Source: Alphaproteobacteria bacterium (GTDB taxonomy: Bacteria > Pseudomonadota > Alphaproteobacteria > Acetobacterales > Acetobacteraceae). From it: DNA of 64,000 bases. The translations under genes were made by a program, and so were the position numbers. Position 1 is the stretch's first letter, and each line of letters begins with the position of its first letter. Below, piece after piece: positions 16,791 through 25,750 of the stretch. The notes under the pieces are model-generated. The model worked only from the letters and a program-made list of their open reading frames with translations, was not told the DNA's origin and did not search any database. The stretch spans positions 124,001-188,000 of the forward strand of contig JADZEB010000004.1 of assembly GCA_020850755.1 (NCBI GenBank). The letters are read 5' to 3'.

Positions 16791-17720
16791 ATGGCCCCGC
16801 GCACGGTCATTCTCGACTGCGATCCCGGCACCGACGATGCCGTGGCGCTGCTTCTTGCGCTCGCCAGCCCCGAGGAGATTGCGCTTGAAGCGATCACCGT
16901 CGTAGGCGGCAATGTCGGGCTGGAGCGCACGGTGTCGAACGCGCTGGCGCTGGTGGACCTCGCCGGCGCCGGGGTGCCGGTGTTCGCCGGCGCGGCCCGG
17001 CCCCTGCTCGGCGCCTTCGTCAACGAGACGCGCGTGCATGGCGAAAGCGGGCTGCGCGGCGCCGAGCTGCCGCCACCCTCGCGCGTAGCCGCGGCCGGCA
17101 TCGCCGCAGATCGCCTGCGCGCAATCCTGCGCGATGCCGCGCCACGCTCGGTCACGCTGGTGGCGATCGGGCCGCTGACGAACCTGGCGCTCGCCTTCGC
17201 CACCGAGCCCGCCTGCCTGTCCGCGATCCGCGAGATCGCGATCATGGGCGGCGCGATCGCGCTCGGCAATGTCACGCCGGCGGCCGAGTTCAACATCTAC
17301 AACGACCCCGAGGCGGCCGGGATCGTGTTCGCCTCCGGCGCCCCGATCACGCTCGTGCCGCTCGACCTAACGCATCAGGCGCTGGCGACAGCGGTGCGAA
17401 TCGAGGCGATCCGCGCCGCGGGCACGCGCGCGGCGCGCACCGTGGCCGGCATCCTTTCAGCCTTCCCGCCCTCGGTGAAGTTCGAGGGCAAGGGCTTCCC
17501 GGTGCACGATCCCTGCGCGGTGGCCTGGCTGATCCGGCCCGACCTCATGTCCGGCAAGACGTGCCATGTGGCGATCGACACGACGCAGGGCCCGAGCCGC
17601 GGGCGCACCGTGATCGACTGGTGGGGCACGAAGCGGGCGCCGAACGCCACGGTGCTGAACCGGCTGGATGCGGACGGGCTGTTCGCGCTCCTGGCCGAGC
17701 GGCTCGCCCGCTTGCCTTGA
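16791..17720 (+). CDS. Inosine/uridine-preferring nucleoside hydrolase
   Basis: 309 residues, standard length. The calcium and ribose site DCDPGTDDAVALLLAL sits at residues 9-24; VALGPLTNLAL-type motif (VAIGPLTNLALAF), GGAIALGNVTPAAEFNIYNDPEAA and VHDPCAVAWLI complete the active site. It cleaves the N-glycosidic bond of nucleosides to free base and ribose in the cytosol. It follows the M20 gene directly and could feed the phosphoribosyltransferase encoded upstream on the other strand. Confidence 0.9.
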   Translation: MAPRTVILDCDPGTDDAVALLLALASPEEIALEAITVVGGNVGLERTVSNALALVDLAGAGVPVFAGAARPLLGAFVNETRVHGESGLRGAELPPPSRVAAAGIAADRLRAILRDAAPRSVTLVAIGPLTNLALAFATEPACLSAIREIAIMGGAIALGNVTPAAEFNIYNDPEAAGIVFASGAPITLVPLDLTHQALATAVRIEAIRAAGTRAARTVAGILSAFPPSVKFEGKGFPVHDPCAVAWLIRPDLMSGKTCHVAIDTTQGPSRGRTVIDWWGTKRAPNATVLNRLDADGLFALLAERLARLP

Positions 17721-17735
17721 TCGCGTCGAACGCGC

Positions 17736-19280
17736 CTAGGGCTTCGCCTCGGCGCGGAGCTGATCGCGCAACGCGCGGCGCAGCACCTTGCCCATGCTGT
17801 TGCGCGGCAGGGCCGGGATGATGCGGATGTCCTTCGGCACCTTGTAGCGCGAAAGCCGCGCGCGGCACGCTTCCTCCAGCGCCTCGACCGTCACGTCCTG
17901 GCCCGCGTGCAGCACGACGAAGGCGGTCACTGCCTCGCCCCAATAGGGGTGCGGCGCGGCCGTGACAGCGCACTCCGCCACCGCCGGATGGGCGAGCAGC
18001 ACCTCCTCCACCTCGCGCGGATAGACGTTCTCGCCGCCCGAGATGATCATGTCGTTCTTGCGATCGACGAGATAGACGTAACCCTCCTCGTCCACGCGGG
18101 CGAGATCGCCGGTCACGAACCAGTCGCCCTTCCATGCTTTGGCCGTGGCCTCCGGCAGGTTGAGGTAGCCCGAGAACATGTAGGGCGAAGCGACCGCGAG
18201 CTCGCCCACCTCGCCTTGCGGCACCTCGGCACCGTCATCGCCCAGCACGCGCAGATGGGTCGCGGGCAGGGGCAGGCCCACGCAGGCGAGCTTGCGCAGC
18301 TGGTCGGCGGGACGCAGGCAGGTGGCGATCGAGGTCTCGGTGGTGCCGTAACGCTCCCACAGCTTGCCCTCGCCGAAATAGGCGATGATGCGCTCCTTCA
18401 TCGCCTGGGCGAGCGGCGCGGTGCCCGAGATGATCGCCTTGACGCGGCGCATGTCGTAGCGCGCTGCCTTCTCGCCGAGCGCGAACAGGGCGGCGAAATG
18501 GGTGGGCACCATGTAGGAGCTGGTGGCGCCGAAGCTGGTGATCGCATCCAGCAGCCGCTCGATGTCGAAGCGCGGCAGGATCTCGACCGAGCCGCCGAAG
18601 AAGATCGGCGTCAGCGCCATCAGGAAGCCGGCGCCGTGGAACATCGGCGTCGTGGCGATGGCGCGGTCATCGGCCGTGTAGCAGGCATGCTCGACCGCCA
18701 TGCAATAGGCCGAAAGCACGCGCCCGCGATGGGACAGCATCACGCCCTTGGGCCGCCCCGTGGCGCCCGAGGTGTAGGGCACCGAGAAGATGTCGCGCTC
18801 GTCAACCGAGACCGGGCACTGGGTCGTGGCCGCGCGCGCGAGCAGGTCCTCGTACTCGGGGCCGAGCACGATGACACGCTCCATCGTGGGCGGGACGGCG
18901 GCGCGCGCGGCATCGGCGAGCGCGGGATCGACGAACATCACGCGGGCGCCGGAATCCTCGCAGATGAAACGGATCTCGGGGCCAGAGGCAGCCGGCCCGA
19001 TCGTTGCCGCCGCCAGCCCGGCCGATGACAGGCCGCACACGAGCTCGAGATATTCGAGGCGGTTCGGCAGCAGGATCGCCACCCGTTCGCCGTGGCGCAG
19101 CCCCAGCCCGGAATGCGCCAGGTTGGCAATACGGTCGATCCGCTCGGCCAGCTGGCGAAAGGTGAGCTGGCGCTCGCCTTCCTTGATGGCGAGCTTGTCT
19201 GGCGTGCGGGCGGCGGCAGCGCGCGGGCCATCGGCGATCAGGATGCTGCGCGAGGAGCCGGCGCGGGCGGTATCGGGCAT
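17736..19280 (-). CDS. AMP-dependent acyl-CoA synthetase
   Basis: 514 residues from ATG 19280. The ATP-binding P-loop YTSGATGRPKGVMLSHR is at residues 169-185; GKLWERYGTTETSIAT is the A5 motif, WFVTGDLARVDEEGYVYLVDRKNDMI holds the A7/A8 motifs, and LPRNSMGKVLRR contains the C-terminal catalytic Lys. It activates a carboxylic acid to its acyl-CoA through an acyl-adenylate. It resembles malonyl-CoA/medium-chain ligases but the chain-length specificity is not clear. Convergent with the nucleoside hydrolase, 15 bp apart. Confidence 0.88.
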   Translation of the reverse strand: MPDTARAGSSRSILIADGPRAAAARTPDKLAIKEGERQLTFRQLAERIDRIANLAHSGLGLRHGERVAILLPNRLEYLELVCGLSSAGLAAATIGPAASGPEIRFICEDSGARVMFVDPALADAARAAVPPTMERVIVLGPEYEDLLARAATTQCPVSVDERDIFSVPYTSGATGRPKGVMLSHRGRVLSAYCMAVEHACYTADDRAIATTPMFHGAGFLMALTPIFFGGSVEILPRFDIERLLDAITSFGATSSYMVPTHFAALFALGEKAARYDMRRVKAIISGTAPLAQAMKERIIAYFGEGKLWERYGTTETSIATCLRPADQLRKLACVGLPLPATHLRVLGDDGAEVPQGEVGELAVASPYMFSGYLNLPEATAKAWKGDWFVTGDLARVDEEGYVYLVDRKNDMIISGGENVYPREVEEVLLAHPAVAECAVTAAPHPYWGEAVTAFVVLHAGQDVTVEALEEACRARLSRYKVPKDIRIIPALPRNSMGKVLRRALRDQLRAEAKP

Positions 19281-19397
19281 CGGAAGTGAACTCCGGCGGA
19301 TTGGGCGGCTCACTGTTCCGTCAGGCCATCGCCCCGTCAATCCACTGCGCGGGCCATGGGGCTCATGTCTAATCGCGGCCCAGCCGGACGCGGTGCG

Positions 19398-19426
19398 TTG
19401 ACAGGCCAGCCATGCCGGCCTTGACT
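19398..19426 (+). promoter_or_regulatory. Candidate sigma70-type promoter for the first family-5 binding protein
   Basis: A perfect TTGACA (19398-19403) and TTGACT (19421-19426) are 17 nt apart, about 70 nt upstream of the start codon at 19496. The -10 is a poor match, but an almost identical arrangement (TTGACA, 17 nt, TTCACT) precedes the paralogous gene at 22148. Confidence 0.4.
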
Positions 19427-19495
19427 GGCTGCACGCGCACAATGAACGGGCCGCCCGCTTCGGCCGGCCGCTCGACCAGCCAGGGGGGAGCCAGC

Positions 19496-21115
19496 ATGTT
19501 CCATCGAAGCACCATATCGGCCCGCACGCTGACCGCAGCGATTGTGGCCGCAACGATCGCCGCCGCCCTGCCGGCTGCGGTCCAGGCGCAGACGCCGGGA
19601 CAGGCACAGCCCCAGGCCCAGGGCCGGGCCATGGTCGTCGCCGCCGTATCGACGCCGCGCGGCTTTGACCCGGACATCTTCCTGCCCGGCACGCACGAGG
19701 CCACCGTCAATATCTACGAGAACCTGCTGCGCCATGCCATCCGCACCCTGCCCGACGGTCGGCGCGAGATGGACTTCACCCGCCATGAGGGACATTTCGC
19801 CGAAGGCTGGACGGTATCGGAGGACGGCAAGACCTTCACCTTCCGCATCCGTCCCGGCGTGCGCAGCCCCTTCGGCAACGAGCTCACCTCAGCGGATATC
19901 ATCTGGACCTTCCAGAAATCCGCCCATCAGCGCCGCACGGGCGCGTTCATGCGCAGCGTCAGCCGCATCGCGGCCATCGACATCATCGATCCACGCACGG
20001 TGCGTTTCACGCTCAGCGACCCGAATCGACTTTTCCTCGACGCGATGACTCTGAACATCCCCACCCTGTACGACAGCACCGAGGTGAAGAAACACGCCAC
20101 AGCCGAGGACCCGTTCGGAGCCCGCTGGCTGGAACGGAACACGGCCGGGTTCGGCGCCTACCATCTGCAAAGCCTCACTCCGGGCCAGGGCGCGGTGTTC
20201 GTGGCCAACCCCAATTATGTCTTCGAGGCCCCGTTCTACACCCGCATCGTCTACCGCGAGACGCCTTCGCCCGCATCGCGGGTGGCGCTGTTGCGCAGCG
20301 GCCAAGTGCAGCACGCGGAGTCGATCCCGGTGCAGCAGGTCGTCGACCTGCAACGCGACGCCAATGTGCGGGTCGAGCGCGCCGCCGGCCTTGGCGGGGC
20401 AGAGCTTCGCATGAATCCGAAGTTCCCGCCCTTCGACAATCCGCGCGTGCGCCAGGCCCTCCAGCATTCGGTGGATTTCAACGCCATCGCGCAATCGGTG
20501 TTCTTCGGTCTTGGCCAGCGCATGCAGTCCCTGATCGCACCGAGTGCGGAAGGCTACATGCCGGCCTTCGGCGCGTCCTATGATCCCGAGCGTGCCCGCG
20601 CCCTCCTGCGCGAGGCCGGCCATCCGAACGGGATCGACATCACGCTCGAGTACAGTTCCAACTACTGGTGGGAGGAGGCGCTGGCGCTCCAGGTGCAGGC
20701 ATCGGCCGCGCGCGCCGGCATTCGCATCACACCGAAGCGCATCCCGCCGACCGAGATGAATGCCCGCCGCGCCATCAACCAGCGCACCTTGCCCTTCTTC
20801 ACATACTTGCCCGCGCCCTTCGTGCCCGATCCCAGCTATTCGCTCTACATGGCCGGGCATACCCGGGGCGGGCAGAACTTCAACGGCTACGAGAGCGCGG
20901 CTTTCGATCGCGCGGTCGATGCGTCGATCGTGGCGCGCGATCCTGCGGCGCGAATCCAGGCCCTGCAGGAGGCGCAGCGCATTGCCGCGGCTGATGCGAT
21001 GTTCCTGCCCACCTTCCTGCCCGGCGTGAACGAGGCCTTCGCCGCCTGCATCCGTGGCTTCGTCTGGTCGCCGACCAACCGTGTGATCTGGCGCAATCTG
21101 CGCTGCGAGCGCTAG
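19496..21115 (+). CDS. Family-5 ABC solute-binding protein (paralogue 1)
   Basis: 539 residues from ATG 19496, with GGGGGAG 7 nt upstream. A Sec signal runs to about VQAQT. The mature protein shows the SBP_bac_5 signature (TFTFRIRPGVRSPFGNELTS, ADIIWTFQKSAHQRRTG). It is highly similar over its full length to the protein encoded at 22148-23755: blocks such as EATVNIYE, WTVSEDG, YDSTEV, PFDN and ITLEYSSN recur in the same order, indicating a tandem duplication with a cupin gene between. It probably shares the Dpp-type transporter at 23837-27711. Confidence 0.9.
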   Translation: MFHRSTISARTLTAAIVAATIAAALPAAVQAQTPGQAQPQAQGRAMVVAAVSTPRGFDPDIFLPGTHEATVNIYENLLRHAIRTLPDGRREMDFTRHEGHFAEGWTVSEDGKTFTFRIRPGVRSPFGNELTSADIIWTFQKSAHQRRTGAFMRSVSRIAAIDIIDPRTVRFTLSDPNRLFLDAMTLNIPTLYDSTEVKKHATAEDPFGARWLERNTAGFGAYHLQSLTPGQGAVFVANPNYVFEAPFYTRIVYRETPSPASRVALLRSGQVQHAESIPVQQVVDLQRDANVRVERAAGLGGAELRMNPKFPPFDNPRVRQALQHSVDFNAIAQSVFFGLGQRMQSLIAPSAEGYMPAFGASYDPERARALLREAGHPNGIDITLEYSSNYWWEEALALQVQASAARAGIRITPKRIPPTEMNARRAINQRTLPFFTYLPAPFVPDPSYSLYMAGHTRGGQNFNGYESAAFDRAVDASIVARDPAARIQALQEAQRIAAADAMFLPTFLPGVNEAFAACIRGFVWSPTNRVIWRNLRCER

Positions 21116-21149
21116 GGCACGCCGCCACCTGCCTTGGAGATCCACCCGC

Positions 21150-21998
21150 ATGGCCCGCCCCCATATCGACTTCATCCAGGCCCAGCACTTGCCCTGGCAA
21201 CACGGCTTGATCGAGGGCTGCCGCCCCGGTCTTGCCGTCAAGCTGCTGTCGCGCGACGACGAGACTGGCGCCATTTCCTGTCTGGTGCGCTACCCTGCCG
21301 GCTACAGCCGCAGCGGGCCGGAATGGCTCGACGCCGACGAAGAGTTCTGGGTCGTCGATGGCGCGATCGAGGTGGACGGCCGGCACTATCGCGAGAACAC
21401 CTACGCCCATCTCGCACGCGGGCATGTGCGCAGCGCCATGGCTTCGCATCAGGGAGCAGTGGTGCTGACATTCTTCTCCATGCCTCCGCAGGCGCAGCTC
21501 GGCGCGGTGCCGGGCGTCTTCTTCAACCCTGCCCGTCACGTGCCCTTCGTCGACGCGGCAGACCAGCAATGGGACGATGATTTCGCCGCGCTCGGGCTCG
21601 GGCCGCTTGCGGCGGGCGGTCGTCTGCGCACCCTGCGCAAGGACCCGGATTCGGGCGAGATCACCTATCTCGGCGCCTCGGTCGCCTTCCGCCAGGGCGT
21701 GCGCAGCGAGCGCCATCCGGTGGTGCAGGAGTTCTTCATGCTGGCCGGCGAACTGATGGGGCCCTACGGTGCTATGCAGGCCGGGGCCTATTGCTGGCGC
21801 CCGCCGATGATCAAGCACGCGCCCTATGGCTCTGCGACGGGCACCCTGATCTTCTTCCGCAGCATCGGCGGCCCGCAAACCACGGTGTGGGAGGATGCCG
21901 ACCAGCCGTTCAGCTGGACATCGGCCTACCGCCCAGTCCTGCCGCCCGAGCTTGCCGCGCTCGCCGCCACGCCGCTGCCGCGCCCGTCGCGCTACTGA
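21150..21998 (+). CDS. Cupin-fold protein (DUF4437-like bicupin)
   Basis: 282 residues. Two cupin-like halves are visible, one around DADEEFWVVDGAIEVDGRHY and one around HPVVQEFFMLAGELMGPYGA, with PPMIKHAPYG giving a further His. The arrangement resembles DUF4437 or ChrR-like bicupins. The gene lies 34 bp after a binding protein and before its paralogue, so it probably belongs to the uptake/catabolism operon, perhaps as a small metal-dependent dioxygenase or isomerase. The function is not established. Confidence 0.6.
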   Translation: MARPHIDFIQAQHLPWQHGLIEGCRPGLAVKLLSRDDETGAISCLVRYPAGYSRSGPEWLDADEEFWVVDGAIEVDGRHYRENTYAHLARGHVRSAMASHQGAVVLTFFSMPPQAQLGAVPGVFFNPARHVPFVDAADQQWDDDFAALGLGPLAAGGRLRTLRKDPDSGEITYLGASVAFRQGVRSERHPVVQEFFMLAGELMGPYGAMQAGAYCWRPPMIKHAPYGSATGTLIFFRSIGGPQTTVWEDADQPFSWTSAYRPVLPPELAALAATPLPRPSRY

Positions 21999-22023
21999 AT
22001 CGTGCCCGCAGGCGCGGCTTGGC

Positions 22024-22052
22024 TTGACACCCGGCCGCGCTGCGCCTTCACT
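22024..22052 (+). promoter_or_regulatory. Candidate sigma70-type promoter for the Dpp-type operon
   Basis: Perfect TTGACA (22024-22029), 17-nt spacer and TTCACT (22047-22052), about 95 nt upstream of ATG 22148. The same pattern occurs upstream of the paralogous binding protein at 19496. Confidence 0.4.
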
Positions 22053-22147
22053 CGGGGCGCACAACAAAGCGGCCGTCCCGAAGCGGAGCGCGGACCTCCG
22101 CCCCGCAGGCAATCGCGCCGCACCAGGATGCAGTGGGAGACACGGTC

Positions 22148-23755
22148 ATGGCTAGGCTGACAGCATTCCGAGGCGCGCGCCGGCGCGCTTTCCTTTCCGT
22201 CGCTGCGCTCGGCACCGGGCTCGGCGTCCTCGCTGCCGCACCGGTCCCTGCGGCGGCGCAGGAAAACACGATGATCATGGCCGTGAATGCCACCCCGGCC
22301 GGGCTCGATTCCGACATCTGGGTGCCGGGCCAGCTCGAGGCCACGGTCAACATCTACGAGGGGCTGGCCCGCTATAGCACCCGCCCCGACGCCAATGGCC
22401 GGCAGGTCATCGACCCGAGCAGGATCGAGCCGCACTTCGCCGAAAGCTGGACCGTGTCCGAGGATGGCCGGACCTACACCTTCCGCATACGCCGCGGCGT
22501 GCGCAGCCCGTTCGGCAACGAACTCTCCGCCGCGGACATCGTCTGGACCTTCGAGAAGTCGGCCAGCCAGCGCCGCACCGGCAACTTCATCCGCAACGTG
22601 GCGCGGATCTCAACGATCGAGGTGGTGAGCCCCTACGAGGTCCGCTTCACCCTGTCGGTGCCCAACCGCATCTTCATGGGCGCGATGACGATCCAGATCC
22701 CGGCCATCTATGACAGCACCGAGGTGCGCAAGCATGCCACCCCGGACGATCCCTTCGCGGCGCGCTGGCTGACGCAGAACTCCGCCGGCTATGGCCCCTA
22801 TCACCTGCAGTCGATCCAGCCGGGCCAGCAGGCGGTGTTCGTGCTCAACCCCGGCTATCCGTTCGAGCGCCCGTTCTATTCGCGCGTGATCTGGCGCCAG
22901 GTGCCCTCGCCGGCGACCCGCGTGGCGCTCGTGCGCACGGGCCAGGTGCAGTATGCCGAGCAGATCCCGGTCCAGCAGGTGGCCGACCTGTTGCGCGACC
23001 GCTCGGTGCGGGTGGAGAGCACCGCCGCGCCGGGCAGCGCCACCGTGCGCATGAACACGCGCTTCCCGCCCTTCGACAACCTCAAGGTCCGCCAGGCGAT
23101 CGCCTATGCCACCGACTACCGGGCGATCGGCGAGGCGGTGTTCCTCGGCCTCGGCACCCGCTCGCGCTCGATGCTCAACCCGCCGATCCCGGGCTCGATC
23201 GACGCCTACACCTACGAGACCAATTATGACCGCGCCCGCCAACTCCTGGCCGAGGCCGGCCACCCGAACGGGATCGACATCACGCTGGAATACAGCACCA
23301 ACTGGTGGTGGGAGGAGCCGCTCGCCTTGCAGATGCAGGCAAGCCTGGCGCGCGCCGGCATCCGGCTCACGCCCAGGCGCATCCCGCCCACCGAGATGAA
23401 CTCGCGCCGCGCCATCACCCAGTGGTCGCTGCCGATGATGACGCACCTGACGACACCCTTCGTGCCCGACCCCTCCTACCACATGAGCCTGACCGCCCAT
23501 TCGCGCGGCGGCTCGAACGTGAATGCCAACAACATCCCCGAGCTCGACCGGCTGATCGACGCCTCGATCTCCGAGCGCGACGATGCCAAGTGGGCCGAGC
23601 TGGTGGCGCAGGCGCAGCGGGTGCAGGCCACGGAAGCGACCTTCATCGAGACCTTCCTGCCCGGCACACACGAGGTTTTCGCCGCATGCATCCAGGGCTA
23701 TCTGTGGCGGCCGCACAACAGGATGGTCTGGAAGGAGCTGCGCTGCCAGCGCTGA
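22148..23755 (+). CDS. Family-5 ABC solute-binding protein (paralogue 2)
   Basis: 535 residues from ATG 22148, with GGGAG 8 nt upstream at 22135-22139; an in-frame GTG at 22133 is less likely. It has a Sec signal with basic N-region (RGARRRAFLSVAALG) cut near AAAQE. The SBP_bac_5 motif TYTFRIRRGVRSPFGNEL is present. It is closely similar to the protein at 19496-21115. It is followed by permease and ATPase genes on the same strand, so it is the cognate binding protein of that transporter, likely for a peptide or amino-acid conjugate. Confidence 0.9.
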   Translation: MARLTAFRGARRRAFLSVAALGTGLGVLAAAPVPAAAQENTMIMAVNATPAGLDSDIWVPGQLEATVNIYEGLARYSTRPDANGRQVIDPSRIEPHFAESWTVSEDGRTYTFRIRRGVRSPFGNELSAADIVWTFEKSASQRRTGNFIRNVARISTIEVVSPYEVRFTLSVPNRIFMGAMTIQIPAIYDSTEVRKHATPDDPFAARWLTQNSAGYGPYHLQSIQPGQQAVFVLNPGYPFERPFYSRVIWRQVPSPATRVALVRTGQVQYAEQIPVQQVADLLRDRSVRVESTAAPGSATVRMNTRFPPFDNLKVRQAIAYATDYRAIGEAVFLGLGTRSRSMLNPPIPGSIDAYTYETNYDRARQLLAEAGHPNGIDITLEYSTNWWWEEPLALQMQASLARAGIRLTPRRIPPTEMNSRRAITQWSLPMMTHLTTPFVPDPSYHMSLTAHSRGGSNVNANNIPELDRLIDASISERDDAKWAELVAQAQRVQATEATFIETFLPGTHEVFAACIQGYLWRPHNRMVWKELRCQR

Positions 23756-23790
23756 GCGAGGTGCCGTGACGCTGCGGAGACGGCCGCCGG

Positions 23791-23813
23791 GGCCGGCCTT
23801 GCCCGGACCGGCC
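23791..23813 (+). other. Small hairpin between binding-protein and permease genes
   Basis: GGCCGG (23791-23796) and CCGGCC (23808-23813) can pair around an 11-nt loop in the 81-bp gap before the permease start. Such stems often stabilise the 5' mRNA coding the binding protein and reduce permease expression. Short and without U-tract. Confidence 0.3.
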
Positions 23814-23836
23814 GACGGGGAGCAGGGGTGTAAGTC

Positions 23837-24850
23837 GTGCTGATCCTGCGCTTCACGCTGCGCCGGCTGCTGGTGGCTGCGCCCACCGTGCTCGGCGTGC
23901 TGTTCATCACCTTCATGCTGGTGCGCATCGGCCACCAGGACCCGGTGGCGATGCTCGCCGGCCCGATGGCCGACCGCGCCATGCTGGAGATGATCCGCAC
24001 GCAGCTCGGTCTCGACCAGCCGCTGTTCACCCAGTTCGCCGGCTATCTCTGGCGTCTTGCGCAGGGCGATCTCGGCCGCTCCTGGCAGAGCAACCAGCCC
24101 GTGCTGCACGAGATCATCGCCCATTTCCCGACAACGCTCGAGCTCACGCTGCTGTCGGTCGGACTGGGCGCGATCATCGGCGTGCCGGTGGGGCTACGCG
24201 CGGCCTTCCGCCCGAACGGCTGGTTCGACCAGATCAGCCGCGTCGTCTCGCTGCTGGGCTTTTCGGTCCCGACCTACTGGATGGGACTGATGGCGATCTT
24301 CATCTTCTTCTTCCTGCTGCGGCTGGCGCCGGCGCCGATGGGCCGCCTGTCGCTGGAGGTGATCGCCCCCCCCACCATCACCGGCAGCCTGGTCATCGAC
24401 AGCATCGCCGCGGGGAACTGGGAGGCGCTGCGCTCGGCGCTGGCGCAGCTGATGCTGCCGGTGTCCTGCTTCACGCTTATCGCGGCCGCGCCGGTGGTGA
24501 AGCAGACCCGCGCCGTGGCGATCGAAATCCTGGGCAGCGACTATATCCGCTACGCGCGCGCCTGCGGCTTCTCGCCACGCACGGTGCGGCGCATCGTGCT
24601 GCGCAACGCGGTGGCACCGGTGCTCACCTTCATCGGCACCCAGCTCACCTCGCTACTTGCCGCCGCTTCGCTGATCGAGTTCATCTTCGCCTGGGGCGGG
24701 CTCGGCCATTGGGGCTTGAACGCGATCCTGCTCGGGGATTTCGCCGCGGTGCAGGGCTATGTCCTGACCCTGGCGCTGTTCTCGGTCTTCGTGTTCCTGG
24801 TGATCGACCTGCTCGTGCTGCTGCTCGAGCCACGCGGGCAGCGCCGCTGA
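23837..24850 (+). CDS. Dpp/Opp-type ABC permease (DppB-like)
   Basis: 337 residues from GTG 23837, with AGCAGGGG upstream. The N-terminal MLILRFTLRRLLVAAPTVLG and long periplasmic loop, then PTTLELTLLSVGLGAIIGVP, and the cytoplasmic loop DYIRYARACGFSPRTVRRIV before the final membrane segments are all typical of DppB. An insertion-like hydrophobic segment FIFFFLLRLAPAPMG is normal for the family. It forms the channel with the DppC-like partner whose start overlaps its stop (TGATG). Confidence 0.9.
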   Translation: MLILRFTLRRLLVAAPTVLGVLFITFMLVRIGHQDPVAMLAGPMADRAMLEMIRTQLGLDQPLFTQFAGYLWRLAQGDLGRSWQSNQPVLHEIIAHFPTTLELTLLSVGLGAIIGVPVGLRAAFRPNGWFDQISRVVSLLGFSVPTYWMGLMAIFIFFFLLRLAPAPMGRLSLEVIAPPTITGSLVIDSIAAGNWEALRSALAQLMLPVSCFTLIAAAPVVKQTRAVAIEILGSDYIRYARACGFSPRTVRRIVLRNAVAPVLTFIGTQLTSLLAAASLIEFIFAWGGLGHWGLNAILLGDFAAVQGYVLTLALFSVFVFLVIDLLVLLLEPRGQRR

Positions 24851-25737
24851 TGAGCATCGCAACGACAGACAGCGCCCCCGCCCGTCCTGGCGTGATCGGC
24901 TGGATCATCGGGCTCGCGCGCCGCAGCCCCACCTTCGCGCTGGGCTTCGCGATCGTGCTTGTCTTCGCGGTGCTTGCGCTGGGGGCAGACTGGCTCGCTC
25001 CCTTCGATCCGGTGCAGACCTTCCCCTTCGCCGTGCTGAAGCCTCCGGGCGGCGATTTCGTCCTCGGCAGCGACGGCAACGGCATGGACGTGCTCTCGCG
25101 CGTGATCCATGGCAGCCGCTACGCCTTCGGCATCTCCTTGCCGGCCGGCGCACTCATGGTGGTGATCGGCGTGCCGCTAGGCGTCGTCGCCGGATACAAG
25201 GGCGGCGTCACGGACGAGGTGCTGATCCGAATCCTGGACGTGCTGCGCGCGTTCCCGACCATCATCCTTTCGCTAGCGGTGGTGGCGGCGGCGGGGGCGA
25301 GCCTGCTCAATGTCGTGCTGGTGATCGGCTTCCTGGACAGCCCGATCTTCGCGCGCATCGTGCGCGCGGAAGTGCTGGCTTTGCGCTCGGCCACCTTCGT
25401 GCGCGCGGCGGTGGCAGTGGGCAACCCGCCCTGGCGGGTGATGTTCGTGCACATCCTGCCCAACGCGATCATGGGCGCGATCGCGCAGCTTCCCGTGCGC
25501 ATGTCCTGGGCGGTGCGAATCTCCGCCACGCTTGCTTTCGTCGGCGTCGGCGTGCAGGCCCCGGCACCGGAATGGGGCGCCATGATCCGCCAGGGCGCCG
25601 AGTTCGTCATCTCCGGCGAATGGTGGGTCGCGACCTTCCCGGGGCTTGCCCTGATCGCGCTCGTGCTCGGCTTCAACCTGCTCGGCGACGGCTTGCAGGA
25701 CCTGCTTGATCCGCGCCGCCGCGCGACCGGCAAGTGA
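24850..25737 (+). CDS. Dpp/Opp-type ABC permease (DppC-like)
   Basis: 295 residues starting MSIATTDSAPARPGV at ATG 24850, which overlaps the upstream stop by 1 nt (TGATG). Typical DppC features: an N-terminal helix, LGSDGNGMDVLSRVIHGSRYAFGIS, the EAA loop ATFVRAAVAVGNPPWRVMFVHILPN, and WGAMIRQGAEFVISGEWWV. It completes the inner-membrane channel. Confidence 0.9.
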   Translation: MSIATTDSAPARPGVIGWIIGLARRSPTFALGFAIVLVFAVLALGADWLAPFDPVQTFPFAVLKPPGGDFVLGSDGNGMDVLSRVIHGSRYAFGISLPAGALMVVIGVPLGVVAGYKGGVTDEVLIRILDVLRAFPTIILSLAVVAAAGASLLNVVLVIGFLDSPIFARIVRAEVLALRSATFVRAAVAVGNPPWRVMFVHILPNAIMGAIAQLPVRMSWAVRISATLAFVGVGVQAPAPEWGAMIRQGAEFVISGEWWVATFPGLALIALVLGFNLLGDGLQDLLDPRRRATGK

Positions 25738-25750
25738 AGCGGGGCACGGC

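Noticed and set aside
17907-19028. A 373-codon plus-strand frame inside the acyl-CoA synthetase gene
   Set aside because: It is antisense to motif-complete adenylating enzyme sequence and lacks any domain.
21112-21121. CTAGGGCACG, identical to the first 10 nt of the full repeat and also at a TAG stop
   Set aside because: Similarity stops after 10 nt and no other part of the repeat follows; chance is likely in GC-rich DNA.
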